This document shows positions 1 through 12,242 of a stretch of DNA of 64,000 nt, piece by piece. This stretch comes from Collybia mongolica (lineage: Eukaryota; Basidiomycota; Agaricomycetes; Agaricales; Clitocybaceae). Numbering within the stretch: position 1 is the stretch's first letter; each line of letters begins with the position of its first letter. Position numbers and translations under genes: made by a program. The notes under the pieces were generated by a model that saw only the letters and a program-made list of their open reading frames with translations, was not told the origin of the DNA and searched no databases. Location of the stretch: the NCBI GenBank assembly GCA_013420905.1, contig JAAXNY010000009.1, forward strand, positions 2,356,001-2,420,000, read 5' to 3'.

Positions 1-2200
1 TGGATTTTCAGGAAGTGGAAGAGTACCCTCCTTGAGCGGCACCTCGTACTTGATTGCTTTTGCCGGATCAATGGAAGTTCCCCAAAATTTCATATTCCAC
101 CCCAAGAATGTCCCGTTGTTTTCTTGTGGTTTATTGGAATCTGTAACTGAGATGGTCCAATCGCCCAAAGGATTCTCACCCCTGTGTAACTTGAGTATGA
201 GAAATCATAGACAGTACAATCAACTTACCAATGTTTAACAGACATGAACATCCATCCAGGATAGCCCGTATCTGCACGGTCTGATGGGCGTTTCTTCGCC
301 AGGACGCTCTTGATGCCATTAGGGCTGACAATTTCGACTTCGACGTCACCTCGGCAGGTGTGATTAATCCATACTCTAACGTTGATATGTTCTAGTTTTT
401 CAAAATTGTTGTCCAGCAGCATTTGTTTTGTGATTGACAAGGTGCTATTGACACCACCATTGCTGATGAATTGGCCGCCTGAATATTTCTCATCTTCGCC
501 CATCGTCCCATTGTTCAACTGAATAGCCTTCGTCTCGAACCATGCTTGAGGCTTAACAAGTGTCCACATTTGGGCCGCTTTGACGTATCGATAGGCGTCC
601 AGGACACCGAAACCATACTTGTAGCTGTAGAGCCTGCCGGCAGCAGTAGGCTCCCAGTCGGGATCGTCGGGATTGATCATCCTCGCATTCTCTACACATA
701 GGTATTGGATGTCGCGCCATGACAGATCAGGACTTTGAATGACCATACAATCAATATGAAGAATGAGAGGAATGTCAATGTACATACCGGGCTTCAAGGG
801 CAAGGGCAAATACACCAACAGCATTTGGTGCGGCTGCAGACGTTCCACCATGAGAAGCTGTGCACTGGTTTTTCCCCTTATCCGTGGTAACCTAAAGCAA
901 CTTATCAATACGAGGCTCATTCCTACGGGAGAAACACGAACGATATGTTTCCCACTTCCAGAGCTGTAAGCAACGATCATGTTGGCAGCACAAGGCTCTG
1001 AGTAATATGGGTGGAGTCCTTTAGAATCCACCGCAGATACGGTAACAGAATAGATGCTGTTCGTGTATCCGTCGAAGTTGCATTGATCACCGTTTGCTGC
1101 TCCATTTCCACTCGCAAACACAAATATAGAGCCCTTTCCATTTCGTCCATTATTGATGCCATTTACAACAGCCTTCTTGATGAGGTAGCCCGGACCTTCC
1201 ATCGACTGACCATTGTCCGGAGGACCCCAGCTGCAGCTGTAAATGGAGACGTTTTGGAACCCATAATTAAGGGCGGCAGCCTCATCGATGTCCGATATTG
1301 GGCCTGAAAGAATTCGTACACCTGCAACTTTTGATTGGTACGCGATGCCAATGCCACAGGCCTTGTTCTTGCCCGCAGCTATCTGACCTGCACATCGCGT
1401 TCCGTGATGATCATCGTATTTTTTCGGTGTCGGAAGCTTTTCGTGGTCATTGAAGTCATAGGAATCGTCCGCATCCTGCCAAAGTGAGTCAAGCATGTTC
1501 CCGTAAGACATAGAGCATGGAAGCTCACAAAATTATCTTTTAGGTCTTCGCTGGTATAGTCTAGACCATCATCCACCAGTGATGATATTACACCCTTCCC
1601 CGTGAATCCCATCTCCCATACAGGTGTAGCATTCATCATATGTTCCGGGTGGTCGTTGTTAACGAGATGCCATTGCTCAGGAAACATGGGGTCCTGGATT
1701 CCAAGCCTTGAAGCAATTCGTTGTGCAAGGGTTTCAGGAGGCTCGGTAGTCTCGGGGGTATCCTGTGGTGGTCGCACAGGTGGAGGTGCTCGTTTTACTC
1801 GCTGACGAAGGGTTTGTCGGGAAAAGTATTTCAACGAGGAAACCACGGCTCGGGCATGGCGAGTGTCTCCAGAGCGTGATGATAGATGGGTTTCAACAAT
1901 ATTGGCCCTAGCCCACAAACTTTTTAGTGCATCGAGGACAGGGTCGGAATCGTCACTGCGGGCGGCAAGGTCTGGCTTGACGGCTCGGACAAGCCAATGG
2001 TTATGGAACTCCCCTGCTTGTTCTACCACCTCAACCCCTAATGTTCTTGCTGTCTCCTCAAGAGATGCTCCTGGGTTTGCTGAAGGGTCATGCTCCAAGA
2101 CATAATAATTGTGAGTAAAGTAGGAGCGCTTGGCCGGGGTTAATCCAAGCGCAGGATGGTGCGCCAAAAGTGCAATAAGCAAAGCCCAGGGCAGGCGCAT
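1..2200 (-). CDS. KEX2: Kexin-like proprotein convertase (3' end outside window)
   Basis: A subtilisin-family (S8B) endoprotease expected to act in the late Golgi, cleaving secretory precursors after dibasic sites. The start at 2200 is chosen because a signal peptide (MRLPWALLIALLAHHPALGL) begins there; an in-frame ATG at 2305 would place it internally. A pro-region with basic sites (RQRVKRAPPP) follows. The catalytic triad is visible: Asp in VDDGLDY, His in HGTRCAG, Ser in HGGTSAAAP; the oxyanion region CSWGPPDNG and ASGNG are also present. The P domain (YKYGFGVLDAY onward) runs to the window edge, so the membrane anchor and tail are not seen. The first intron begins just below 1529 and exon 2 starts at 1475; two further introns (50 nt, then 55 nt at 733-787) flank the Ser exon, and another lies near 230. 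The next locus upstream is a decayed copy of the same gene. Family assignment is very secure. Confidence 0.95.
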
Positions 2201-2644
2201 ATCCAGGAATCTGCCTATCAGCAAGGACCGTATATGATTGAGATGGTATAGAAACCTGTATAGTACAGGATTTAGGAGGAGAGGGTATCCGTCAGCACTA
2301 ATCAAGCTATGGATTGCATTTCAGGCCCTTCGCTTCACTGACAGCCACATGCGTGACTCGTGACGTGTAGGTGACGCGACGTGACGGGCGACAATGGAGG
2401 CAGTTCAACGACCAGATGACCTCCAACTTCCGTTTATCGAGATGCAATTTCGTCGATACCAGATTTCAAACCCTTGGAATTTCCGATGTGCATTAATTAT
2501 ACGTATACATATATGATGTATAATAAATACAAGTCAAGGTCATTCTCACCACAACCTTCCACATTCTTATGGAGCTCTGGCATGCTCCCATCCTCCGCCA
2601 GCACTCAGTCTTGGACTTGGACTCGACAAACGGGGCTCCTGTGG

Positions 2645-5355
2645 TCAAGGGCCTGCTTCAGGCTCGTCCCGATATTGAGGCGTTGAGGTTGGCCCCGCCG
2701 TCGACATGTCGTCCAGAAAACCAGAATGAAACCCAAGTCCCGCCGACACTCGGTCCTGAGGATATCTTCCCTCTTCATATCTTAAATGATGAGGTTTCCC
2801 AACGCCGGGAAGCGTGCCCATGGGAAGTGTGTCGCCTGCAGGCAAGGTTTCATAGAGTCCAGGTTTCACAGTTCAATCGAAGACATGCAGCATGCTTACG
2901 CCAGAGGAAAACCCCGGCGACCGTGCCAACCAATGCGACGACACCATTGCCACCCAAGAACGTCTTGTGGCTTGTTACATTGTCAGCCACATCTTCGAAC
3001 CAGGTACCTTCTCTGTCTAACTCGGGCAACGTAATGGCTTCGTCGTCGAGATAGGACGTGGGATGTGAATGGGTGTCCGTCGCTCTCGAAGACACCACAA
3101 TAGGCCTTGTAGGATCATTGAGGGGAGGGAGGATATTGTCAACGAGTGGTAATTCATATTTCGTAGCTTTTGACGCGTCGATTGTTGTTCCCCATAATTT
3201 CATCTTCCAACCAAGGAATCTCCCTTTGTCGCTAGAGGTTTGCTGGTCTGACACCTTGATAGTCCAGTTACCAACAGGATCCTCACCCCTGGAAATTATG
3301 AATATTCCCTCGATCCCGAAACAAGTGAAGACTGACCAGTGCTTGACAGACATAAAGACCCAACCAGGGTGGCCAGATTTTGCTTCATCTCCGGGTCGTA
3401 GTTTCCCCAATGCGCTCTTGACGCCACCGGGACTAATAACTTCGACTTCGACATCACCACGCCTAGTATGATCAATCCAGAGCTAGATATGGATATGCTC
3501 TAATGACTCGAGATTGCTGCTCTCAAGATTTTCTTTCGTAATCACGATCTTGCTTGTCACCCCACCAGGACCAATTGGGCTATCCAGTATATACTTCGCC
3601 CTCATATATTTTCCCATCGTCCAATTGAACGGCACCGGTCATGAACCACACTTGTGGCTTTACAAGCTGCCACTTCTGTGTGGCTGTTACGAATCCATGC
3701 GCGTCGAGGGCCCCAAACCCATACTTGTAGCTGTACGATTGACCTATGGCCGTGCGCTCCCAGTCGGGATCATCGGGATTAATCATTTTGGCGGTTTCTA
3801 TACACAGATATTGGATGTCGCGCCATGTCAGATCAGGCCTTGCCATAAAATGATGTTAGTAAATAATCCTCCAACCATTTTCAATGGACTTACCAAACTT
3901 GAACAGTGAGGACAAAGACACCTGCCACATTGGGAGCCACAGTGGAAGTCTCCCCATGGGTTGTTGCACATTGATTCTTGCCTTTATCCATTGTTATCTG
4001 CAAGATGTTAGTCAAGATTTCATTGATGGATTGCCCTGTGACAAACAATATGGCACCCACCACCTGAGCTGTAGGCAACAATCATGTTGCACATGTCTCT
4101 GAATAATACAGATGTTGGCCCCTGTAGACCATGACAGAGTAGATGCTATTTGTATAACCATCAAAGTTGCCTTGGTCATCATGCCTGCCTCCATTTCCAC
4201 TAGCAAAGACAAAAACCAGGCCCTTCTTGATCAAGTATGAGGGAGCTCCCATTGCTTTTCCATTGTCTAGTGGACCCCAACTGCAGCTGTAAACAGATAC
4301 ATTTTGATAACCATAGTTGAGAGCCACAGCCTCATCAACATCTGTGATGGGTTTGGCAAGAATGCATGGCTGCTATTTTGGATTTGTATGTAATTCCTGT
4401 TAGAATGAGAAAGACCCAAGAAGAGAGAAGTTCCGGAAGTATCCAGATGAAGCACCAGAATGACCACAACAGTTGTATTAGCAACAGTTAAGCTAAGTCT
4501 AGTACAGGTGGCTCAGTGATGTGGCATTGAGCACATGAGACAAGAAGTCACGTGATTCTAAATTAACACCGAGGCATTATTTTTCGAGGCGGCGATTTGT
4601 CCTGCACAGCGGGTTCCGTGGCGGTCACGCTCGCCCGAAGGATAAGGGAGATAAACCTGCTCTTTAAAATCGTAAGAATTCTCTGCATCCTATTCTATTG
4701 ACATGAGCGTGGGTAAGACTCGCGTAATTTTTAGTACGCACGAAAATTGGTGCCAGGTCGTCACTCATGTAATCTAACCCATCTACAACAGAAGATATTA
4801 CACCTTTTCCAGTGAATCCCATCTCCCAAACGGGAATGATGTTCATCATGTGTTCTGGGTATTTCTCGTTAACCAGATGCCACTGTTGGGGAAACATGGG
4901 ATCACGAATATCGATTTTTTGGGCATTGCCCTTAATTGATGTAGGAGGCCGAAGCAGAGGTGGAGCGCGTCTGACGCGTTGTCGGAGTACTTGCCTAGAG
5001 AGATGCCTCATAGACTGAACGATGTGACGGGCTTGTATATTGACTCCGTCATGCGAGCGCGACGAGAGATGAGCGTTGTTGCGCAGGCCCTCGAATGTGT
5101 CCACAACATGATCCAAGCTCTCCCCGCGCACGACCAGGTCCGTTCTAGGTTTCTGGGCCCGCACTAGCCAGTGATTTCCAAGCTCGCCAACCTGCTCAAC
5201 CATTTCGACTCAGTCAGTGATGCGTCCGAATTCTCCTGTGTATCGTGTTCAACGACATGGTAGTTGTGGGTATAGTATGAGCGCTTCGCAGGAATGACTC
5301 CAAGTACGGATCTTTGCGCGAGAAAAGCTACGGCCAGGGTTGACAGGAATCGCAT
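2645..5355 (-). pseudogene. Decayed tandem copy of kexin-like protease
   Basis: This locus parallels the intact kexin gene from signal peptide (MRFLSTLAVAFLAQ at 5355) to a transmembrane segment near 2910 (GVVALVGTVAGVFLW) and a tail fragment down to about 2645. Several lesions are visible: loss of several codons with a frame change near 5215-5225; loss of one Asp in the catalytic motif (VVDGLDY instead of VDDGLDY); a frame change near 4367 (HSC versus the expected ILA); deletion of the stretch after YLIKK near 4230; an in-frame TAG at 3483-3485 in the P domain; and a frame change after the membrane segment near 2860. The His motif (RHGTRCAGQIAA) and the active-site Ser remain, but the Ser context has changed (THGETSTVAPN). 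A 173-bp stretch at 4397-4569 with GT and AG ends, longer than local introns, interrupts the copy. I infer a non-functional duplicate; assembly errors could account for some lesions but not the lost codons. Confidence 0.85.
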
Positions 5356-5772
5356 CGTCCTTAAACTTTGTGGGGGAGTGAATGAAGAGCTGAAGACGCT
5401 CGGGGACGAGCATATCGAGGTAAGGCCTCGTCGAATATACATGATGGCTGTGTAAATCGATGGAACCTTCGTGAAACATAGAGACGATATACGCTCTCCA
5501 AGTATCGCCGAAAAAGATATTGCCAAAGATTAAGACACAGTTTAGTCGTCGCGTGAAGATATGAGTCGAGAGAGCTCAAAGCGAGATCATGACCACATCA
5601 AGATGGCATCAAATTCACTTGTTCGGGTTGGTGAAAGCCCGCGAATCGCCGTCAACTTGACGGCAAATAAATGTTTTTATTCTTTGGCCCTTTGAGTTGT
5701 TAAGTACAGTATTATTGGATTTGATGCTTTGAATATAGTAATTGCTGCCGCACACTTGTTGACCTAAACGAA

Positions 5773-8700
5773 TCAACCATCCTCCTTGTCCTTCACATTG
5801 GCCACACAGTAGGCCCGCTTCTGCTCCCCTTCGATCTCCCAGCTATCAATGATAAGGCTTACCACAGGGGTGGCTGACAAGATAGATAAATTGTTGGCCC
5901 TCTCCTCGAGGGCTTTCTCCAGGTTTCCGAACACAAGTTCCAGACGGCTGCATAGTGCTTCATAACCTTTCTGGTTGGTTCTAATATCGACGCGATCGAG
6001 CCCATTAAAGAGAAAGCACTTGGGGCAAGGGGTCAATGGGTGTGGTTTTGGACAAACGACTGGATGCATACGTCGTCATTTGCTGATACTCGGAGCTGAT
6101 GGCCATGCTCATCCTCTAGGAGGAAGAAGAGCTGATAAAGATGCCGACGGAATTCATATTCGCTATCATTACAGTCTGTGCAGGCAATGCGATTCTTGGG
6201 GAGGCTAAAATGCGCTATTGGATGGGATAAAGCTTGCTAAAGATGCTAACTCACTCTTCTTGACATCGAGTGCAATGGGTTATGACCCAATCATATGGAT
6301 TTGGAGGATAAAAGTCAACAATTCGAGCCTCGACGCGGAATTTGTTGGTGCATTTTTCGTCTGCCAATATTTCCTTGATGGTGGTGTATCCAGGTTTTAC
6401 AGTAAGCCGGGTAAGAGCGGTTGACACTGGCGAATGTCCTGAATTTGTTGTAGATCCGTTTGTTTGATCTCTGCTCTGTGTCTTTTTCCAATATGCCTTT
6501 CGTCTGTAGGGAATCAGCCTTGAGAATAATAAGAAAAGAAGGACTTTGACTCACGTCAATAACGCGTCAAGTTTCTCATTATCTTTCTTGACATTGATTT
6601 TCTTGATAAGGTTGTCATCACCTCCCAGAAACCCAAGAAACTGGGAGGCAACCGTGCTTGTTTTTAATCGCAGGTTATTGATGAGATAATACTCCCCTTT
6701 TATGACGACGTTTGACATTTCCACTTGGCCCTCCTGCAGTAGGATTTTCAAAACCAAACCACGCAGCCCGACGGCCCAGGGTTCATTTAAGACAGGTAAT
6801 AAGAGCTCTGTGCGCGAGGTATAATCCGTAACATAGATATAGCCTGACCCGGGAACGACATGTATAACCTGATTTTATCCATGTGCGTTAGTCACAAGAT
6901 CTCGTAATGAGTAGTAGATATGCCTGTTACCTCTACTGCGCAGGTAAAATACTGATTCACTGACACATTTTTAATTAATGAAAACTCAAAAATATTCGTG
7001 GCGGGAGGGTTTGCTTCTTCCCATGCTTTCTTTCGCCTAATGAAGCTGTAAGAACCTTGGGACAAGCAGAAAACAACCTCCTTACTCTATCAGGGCACCC
7101 AACGGTCCATTATAACTTGCAGCAGCTTCCTCGAGCCTCTCGATTTTATTTTCCACAAGTTTCCCTTCCAGATAACCCCCAGTACTAGCGACAGCGCGCA
7201 AGTTCTTGATGCGATAAAACTCCCCTTTGATCATGGTTTTAACAAGTTCGACTGCACTGTCCCATACCTCCACCTTCAGGATAAAATCGGACAGCCTGGG
7301 TGGACACCATTGTTGTGAACAGGGAATAGTCGACGAGTTTGCTGTATAATCTGTGACATAGAGACTGTAGACTCCATTGTCGTTCATATGCACATACCAC
7401 ACCTACAGGGATTATTGGTCAACCAAACAGAATTTGAAAATGAAGGCATTACCTCCACTGTACAGTCGAAATAACCTTGAGGTGGAATAGATGGATTCAC
7501 TTCTGATATTAAACGGTGTTCTCTTTGTGCTCTTGCCCATGATGATACCTGGACTTGGTGGGCATCACCAAAAAGCCCTTGCCTGTGTTTTTCCACTTCT
7601 TGCCACCAATCGAATAACTTCAGACAGTATCTAATTTCTTCTTCGGTGGGTTCAAAGAAAGGACTATAAGGTTGACCCGAGTAACCCCCGGCAAGACCTT
7701 GGGCCCGAGGAACGTTTTGTAAATCGCCGTGGGTCACCTTCCCGTTTTTTGTCGAATAGACTGCCCACTGGAATCTGTCAGCATACCCAACACCGTTCAA
7801 GCCATTCCAATTCCCGATCTGAATAAGAAGGAAGTGAGAAGGTATTGAGGAGGCAATGTTTGAAAGTCACTTCAAACCTTGATATTTCGTAGGATAACAA
7901 CATCGTTCAAGGCAGGACACGGCAGCCATTGCGAATATGTCTCAGTAAAACAATTAACCTTAAAGCCCTCTTTAGTTGGGAAATCCTCGACAATGATTTG
8001 GCTGGGGTCGACAATCTTCAAACTGCAAGACAAATCTAAAGGTGCCAAAAATTGTCAATAACGCCCTATGCAGAGATCAGACAACTCACGCCCTTTAGAG
8101 GTCGTCGAAGGGTCTGTTACAGATATGACAACCCCGATCATATGAACTATACTATTCAGCCTTAATGTGTCCATTGCAGAATATTTATCCTTAAATACGA
8201 TAATTTAGTTATTACAGTGGACCTTAGATAGGAATGCTTACTCCTCTACTCGTTATAAGCCCTGGTTTCAGCGCAAAGATTTCAGGTCGCTTTGCCTTCG
8301 TTGACGTTGATTCCCCTGTATGCAATGGTGATGAAGGGTTTGCGATCTTACCCATCGACATCTTAGACTGAGGGGATGATGGCAAAGGAACTGACGGAAG
8401 GACGTCTTTCCTGGGATTTCCTGTAATAGTTGAAGATTCGGGTTTTATGCCTATAGTAACACAGCCTGTGCTGGGTTCTAACGAAGTGCGTGCCTTGGAT
8501 TTTTCGAGTTTCTGCTTCTGCTTCAGCCGACGTTGTTGCTTTTTAGTGAGTATTTGAACAGGGCGATCCATCTGCAAAGTAAGCTGGGCGATGCCTGGAT
8601 GTGGCGAATATGATTGAGGAGATTTTCTCTGATCAGTGAAAGAGCCTTTAATATCGGTGTTGATACTTGGAAGTGGTGGTTGGTGGCCTTTCGGGTCCGC

Positions 8701-9411
8701 CCGAGGGGTTGGTACTGGAAAAGGGATAACGGTGCGGTTCGTCATAGATGAGACCGTCACCTCTGGTGTCGAGGTTTTTGCAAAACCATATGAGGGATTC
8801 TGAAGAGTTGGTTCCGGAAGAGTTTGACGATGAGGCGTTGAGAACCAATCCCCCGATTCCAGGATATCCGACGGATTCGAAGGTAGTAGTTTCTTCTCTA
8901 GTGGGAAGGTTGGCATGAGGAGGGGAAAAAAATGATTCAGCTCACGTATCCAGGTATTGATAATCTTGTTTATCGGTTGCAGATCTCCACGACGTTTGAG
9001 TAACTTGACCAAAGCACCCTCAGTGTATTGAAGCTTCATTTTAAGCGTGGATATTTGAGATCCACATAGTTCCAACCTCGCCCCCTTGAGAGCCAGTAGA
9101 ACTTCATCCTGTGTTTTGAAACACAACTCCTCGAAATGGTCCGCGCACGCTCCCGTGAATTCAACGTCAAATTTATGAGGTCCACCTTGATCCCTTGTTC
9201 TTGCCTCAAAGATGATTTTAAGTTTGTTGCCCATGACTGGCCATATCATGAATACTTTCCCTGAAAGATAGCCCGTGTCGTCAGTCCCGTTCTTGTAGAT
9301 GTCAATGGCCGCTAGCTCTTGCTTAGGATCATCGAAGAGCAGCTCCCCAGTGGCACAAGAACGTCGACGTTTTGCAGGAGAGCCTGCTTCAATGGAGAGG
9401 GAACGCTTCAT
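5773..9411 (-). CDS. POT1: POT1-type telomere single-strand binding protein
   Basis: Expected to bind the telomeric single-stranded overhang through OB folds within shelterin. The start at 9411 (MKRSLSIEAGSPAKRRR, a nuclear-type basic start) is preferred; an in-frame ATG at 9474 exists. A large first exon of about 390 codons carries an OB-like segment (LSGKVFMIWPV, VEFTGAC) then a Ser/Pro-rich linker and a basic KKQQRRLKQKQK stretch. The POT1 OB1 follows: LNSIVHMIGVVISV, SCSLKIVDPS, FKVNCF, NDVVILRNIKI and FQWAVYS. Two further OB-like segments lie around 7400-7090 and 6960-6550. The C-terminal part has TVKPGYTTIKEILAD, VDFYPP and paired cysteines (HCTRCQ and CTDC, separated by an intron), then FLLEDEHG. 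Stop at 5773-5775. The reading is open throughout. POT1 identity rests on OB1 and the Cys pairs; the N-terminal OB assignment is inference. The Pcs1-shared composite promoter motif lies 62-77 bp upstream. Confidence 0.85.
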
Positions 9412-9472
9412 TGGACGGCATCTGTTGGATTTGGGGTCCAAAGTTGAAGTCACACAATTGCAAGTCACTCTC

Positions 9473-9488
9473 AACGCGTCGGCACGTG
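9473..9488. promoter_or_regulatory. Composite ACGCGT + CACGTG element upstream of POT1
   Basis: The sequence reads AACGCGTCGGCACGTG: an MluI cell-cycle box (ACGCGT, 9474-9479) three bases from an E-box (CACGTG, 9483-9488). It lies about 62-77 bp upstream of the preferred POT1 start. The same arrangement occurs upstream of Csm1/Pcs1 at 56148-56163, differing at one base. ACGCGT is the site of MBF-type G1/S regulators in yeasts; use here is inference. If translation starts at 9474, the element would touch that alternative start codon, which supports the downstream start. Confidence 0.5.
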
Positions 9489-9489
9489 T

Positions 9490-10164
9490 TTGGCACGCGA
9501 TTCAAGCCGATTTAGAGTATTCTCATTCCCTTCATTCTTTATGATAGCTGAGCATACTGTACCTGTGTTGCGTGTGGCAAGTATATAACATATGTCATTA
9601 TGCTCATTAATCTTCAACACGCTACGTACCTAGTGTGAGGTATTAGTACCATTCTATAATGTTAGTTCCACCTCCACACTCTCTGTACATAATTGACCTT
9701 CTTGCAGTGTGTATATGTACCACACAGAATGTTCGTCGCACAGCCCATTTGAGAGCCATTCTACTACTGTCAGAGGTTTCAGGTCATGTAGAACTGGGCC
9801 ACGCGGTAAATTACAGATCGTCCATTGTTTATTTTAGTGGTGGTAGCTGTAGCGGAATTATCAGGAAAATCTCATTGATGGTGTTGTGTGAAAAATCGCG
9901 CTGATTAGTGCTCGCACATTGCCAGAAGTTTGTACAATCTTGAGCTTGAGGGTGGCCTAAAGTAACACTTGGCGCTGGTGATTGGAACGGAATGCGCAAA
10001 GCTGGTAAAATGTCCCACGCCTTCCACCAGCCCATGAGCTGAGCTGAGCTCATCGAATGCGGCAATAAACTTGGCGAATAACTCGATATCTCCCTTCTGG
10101 ACACAAATAAGTTTCTCCCAAACGACGCATTGTACGACCTCTCACGACCCTTACGACCCCACCA
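9490..10164. other. Intergenic spacer between divergent POT1 and membrane-protein genes
   Basis: About 675 bp between the POT1 5' end and the start at 10165. It probably holds both promoters. Short open stretches on either strand show no protein-like composition. I see no RNA gene, repeat or clear TATA element. Confidence 0.5.
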
Positions 10165-11994
10165 ATGTATCACCTTGATACCCCTCCACCGACCTCACAA
10201 TTTCGGCGACCATGGTCCCCAGATCCATATGACCCACTACCATCAACCAGCAGAGGCGGGCAGAGTAATGAATACATGCCTCGGTTTCCCGACGATGACT
10301 ACTCACGGTATCCTCCTAGTGGATCTCAGATGCATCGAGAGGGTTCCGATGTTTCTGTCGAAGCGCTGGATCTCGCGGACTATGCCAGGACACTACGCAT
10401 CCGGCAAAATGAGGAACCTTACCCTCCTTCCAATCCAAACATCTCTTACCCTCCTTCTTCAATGCGACCCCTTGCGAGTAGGGGCACCCTCCGGATACCA
10501 TCTCTTGTATCCCGTGGAGAAACTGTTTCATCCAACACTCATTCGTCTACATCACGGACGCGAAACTCCCGCGGTCGCCCATTCTCTTTGCCTCCTCCAT
10601 CCAGGCAGTCTAGTGCTGCCTATTACCGTCCGAACCCGTCACCATATCTAGCCGAGCCTCAAATCCAATCGCAAGACCGAGATATCAACCTCTCTCATTT
10701 TCCACCGTGGTCAAGAAGCTGGTATAGGACGAATAACTTGGTGCCATCTTCGCCTCCAGATATTTATACTCCTCTTCCGACGTCGCACTTTGATGCTACT
10801 AAACAGTCGCCATTCGACCCAGGATATGCTCATAGAGAACATTTCTCAAGCTCCGATCCATACAGCTTTGCACCTACGTCGTCATTAGGACACGACTCCA
10901 CGCGTGATCTCCTTCCTTGGAGTAACGATCCTCCAGATTATGGTCCTCCCATCGACCCTTCCATTAAGGAAGAACGGATACGGATGCTGGAACGCGAATT
11001 TAGCCCAAAAGCTAAGGCGAAAGCCCGTGATGATAACAAGTTTGTTGACGAAAATGGAAAACCGTTGATTGGCACAGTGGACGAGAAGGGCAATCTAGTC
11101 ACGCAAGGCCCAAAGAAGCGGGCAGCAGTTAGAGGTTTACAAATATTAATGGCGTTCGCCGCTTCCATACCTGCTATATATGCAGCCTTGGTGAGCAATA
11201 TTTTGTAATAAGCTTGACAAAATATCTGATGTCTCACAAGGTCATTAAACCCAAAGAAGCTCCACCGCCAGCTGCGAAGCCCCCAGCCTTTACATTGTAC
11301 ATCTTATCTGTCCTTACCCTTTTAATCTTACTCTATCTATTCGTTGTACGACCATGTTGCTGTGGTGGAAAACGACGAAAGGACTCCCCGAACAACCCTC
11401 TAGCTGGCGGTATGATGGTCTTGCCCGTACAAGGCCTCTCTGATGGGAAGAAAGGGAAGAAACCTAGGGGTGGGAAGAAGGGCAAGGGTGGGGAAAGGCA
11501 AGGCGATGTCCAGGTGAACCTCATCGTAGACCCCGAAGTGTTTGGGAGGAGAGACGATGAAAGTGATGAAGATGAAGATGAGGAATGGGAAAGCAGCTTT
11601 CCAGGCTCATATGAAACAGGATCAGCGCGGAAGCAGAGGAGACGAGCTCGTCGACGTGGTGTTTTCGCTGGCTTGGCGATGGAGGAAGACTGGAAACGAG
11701 CGCGCGCCTGGACACAGAAAGTCGCTCTCGTTGATGCAGCTGGTGTGGTTCTTTGGGGCGCTACATTCGTGTTCATACTGATAGGGAAACGGTGCCCAAG
11801 TGGGGGCTTCGAAGGATGGTGTGTGATGTGCCGCATTCCCGACGACAAATCTGACTAAAAGCACTTCTAGGTGCAATGCATACAACGTCTCCTCAGCTGC
11901 CGCCTGTATTCTGTGTGTAACGTTTGGCATCAGTGTATTTTTTAGTGTCAAGGACTTACATGCGAGCAAGACCTCGCCGCGGACCCGGACATGA
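10165..11994 (+). CDS. Multi-pass membrane protein of unknown function
   Basis: Three exons fit without frame breaks: 10165-11190, 11241-11818 and 11871-11994, giving 575 residues. Residues 1 to about 280 are rich in Pro, Ser and Tyr and look disordered. A KAKAKARDDNKFVDENGKPL segment leads to a first hydrophobic stretch (GLQILMAFAASIPAIYAALV). Three more likely membrane helices follow: AFTLYILSVLTLLILLYLFV, VDAAGVVLWGATFVFILIG and one in exon 3 (AACILCVTFGISVFF). Between the second and third is a very basic then acidic loop (GKKGKKPRGGKKGKGG, DDESDEDEDEEWE) and an Arg-rich run. A cysteine cluster (RPCCCGGK) after the second helix could be palmitoylated. I do not recognise a named family; the layout suggests an integral membrane protein with a long cytosolic N-terminus. 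The exon ending at 11818 rather than 11820 is chosen because only it keeps the last helix in frame. Confidence 0.8.
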
Positions 11995-11999
11995 CTGAT

Positions 12000-12242
12000 T
12001 CCTACCACTAACGACCAATTTACTCATACCTCTTGTACATGCCTTCATTGACGCCCCCTCACGGTATATCATTCCTTTAGCCCTGGGTTGGCGATGGGAC
12101 TTCATCACAAAGCACTTATAAGATCGGATATGTATTGATCAATTATTATTAAATATTAATTAAGCAATAACGATCTAAATATAGAATTGATCAACCTCCT
12201 GTCTCGGTGAACAACGTTAAATAACCATCAAAATCACAAAAT
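12000..12242. other. Short AT-rich spacer
   Basis: About 245 bp separate the stop of the membrane-protein gene from the phosducin-like start on the same strand. The stretch around 12120-12190 is AT-rich (for example ATTATTAAATATTAATTAAG). It presumably contains the upstream gene's 3' end and the downstream promoter. No gene is visible. Confidence 0.4.

Noticed and set aside
11333..11848. 171-codon frame antisense to the membrane-protein gene
   Set aside because: A shadow of the basic/acidic repeats on the coding strand.
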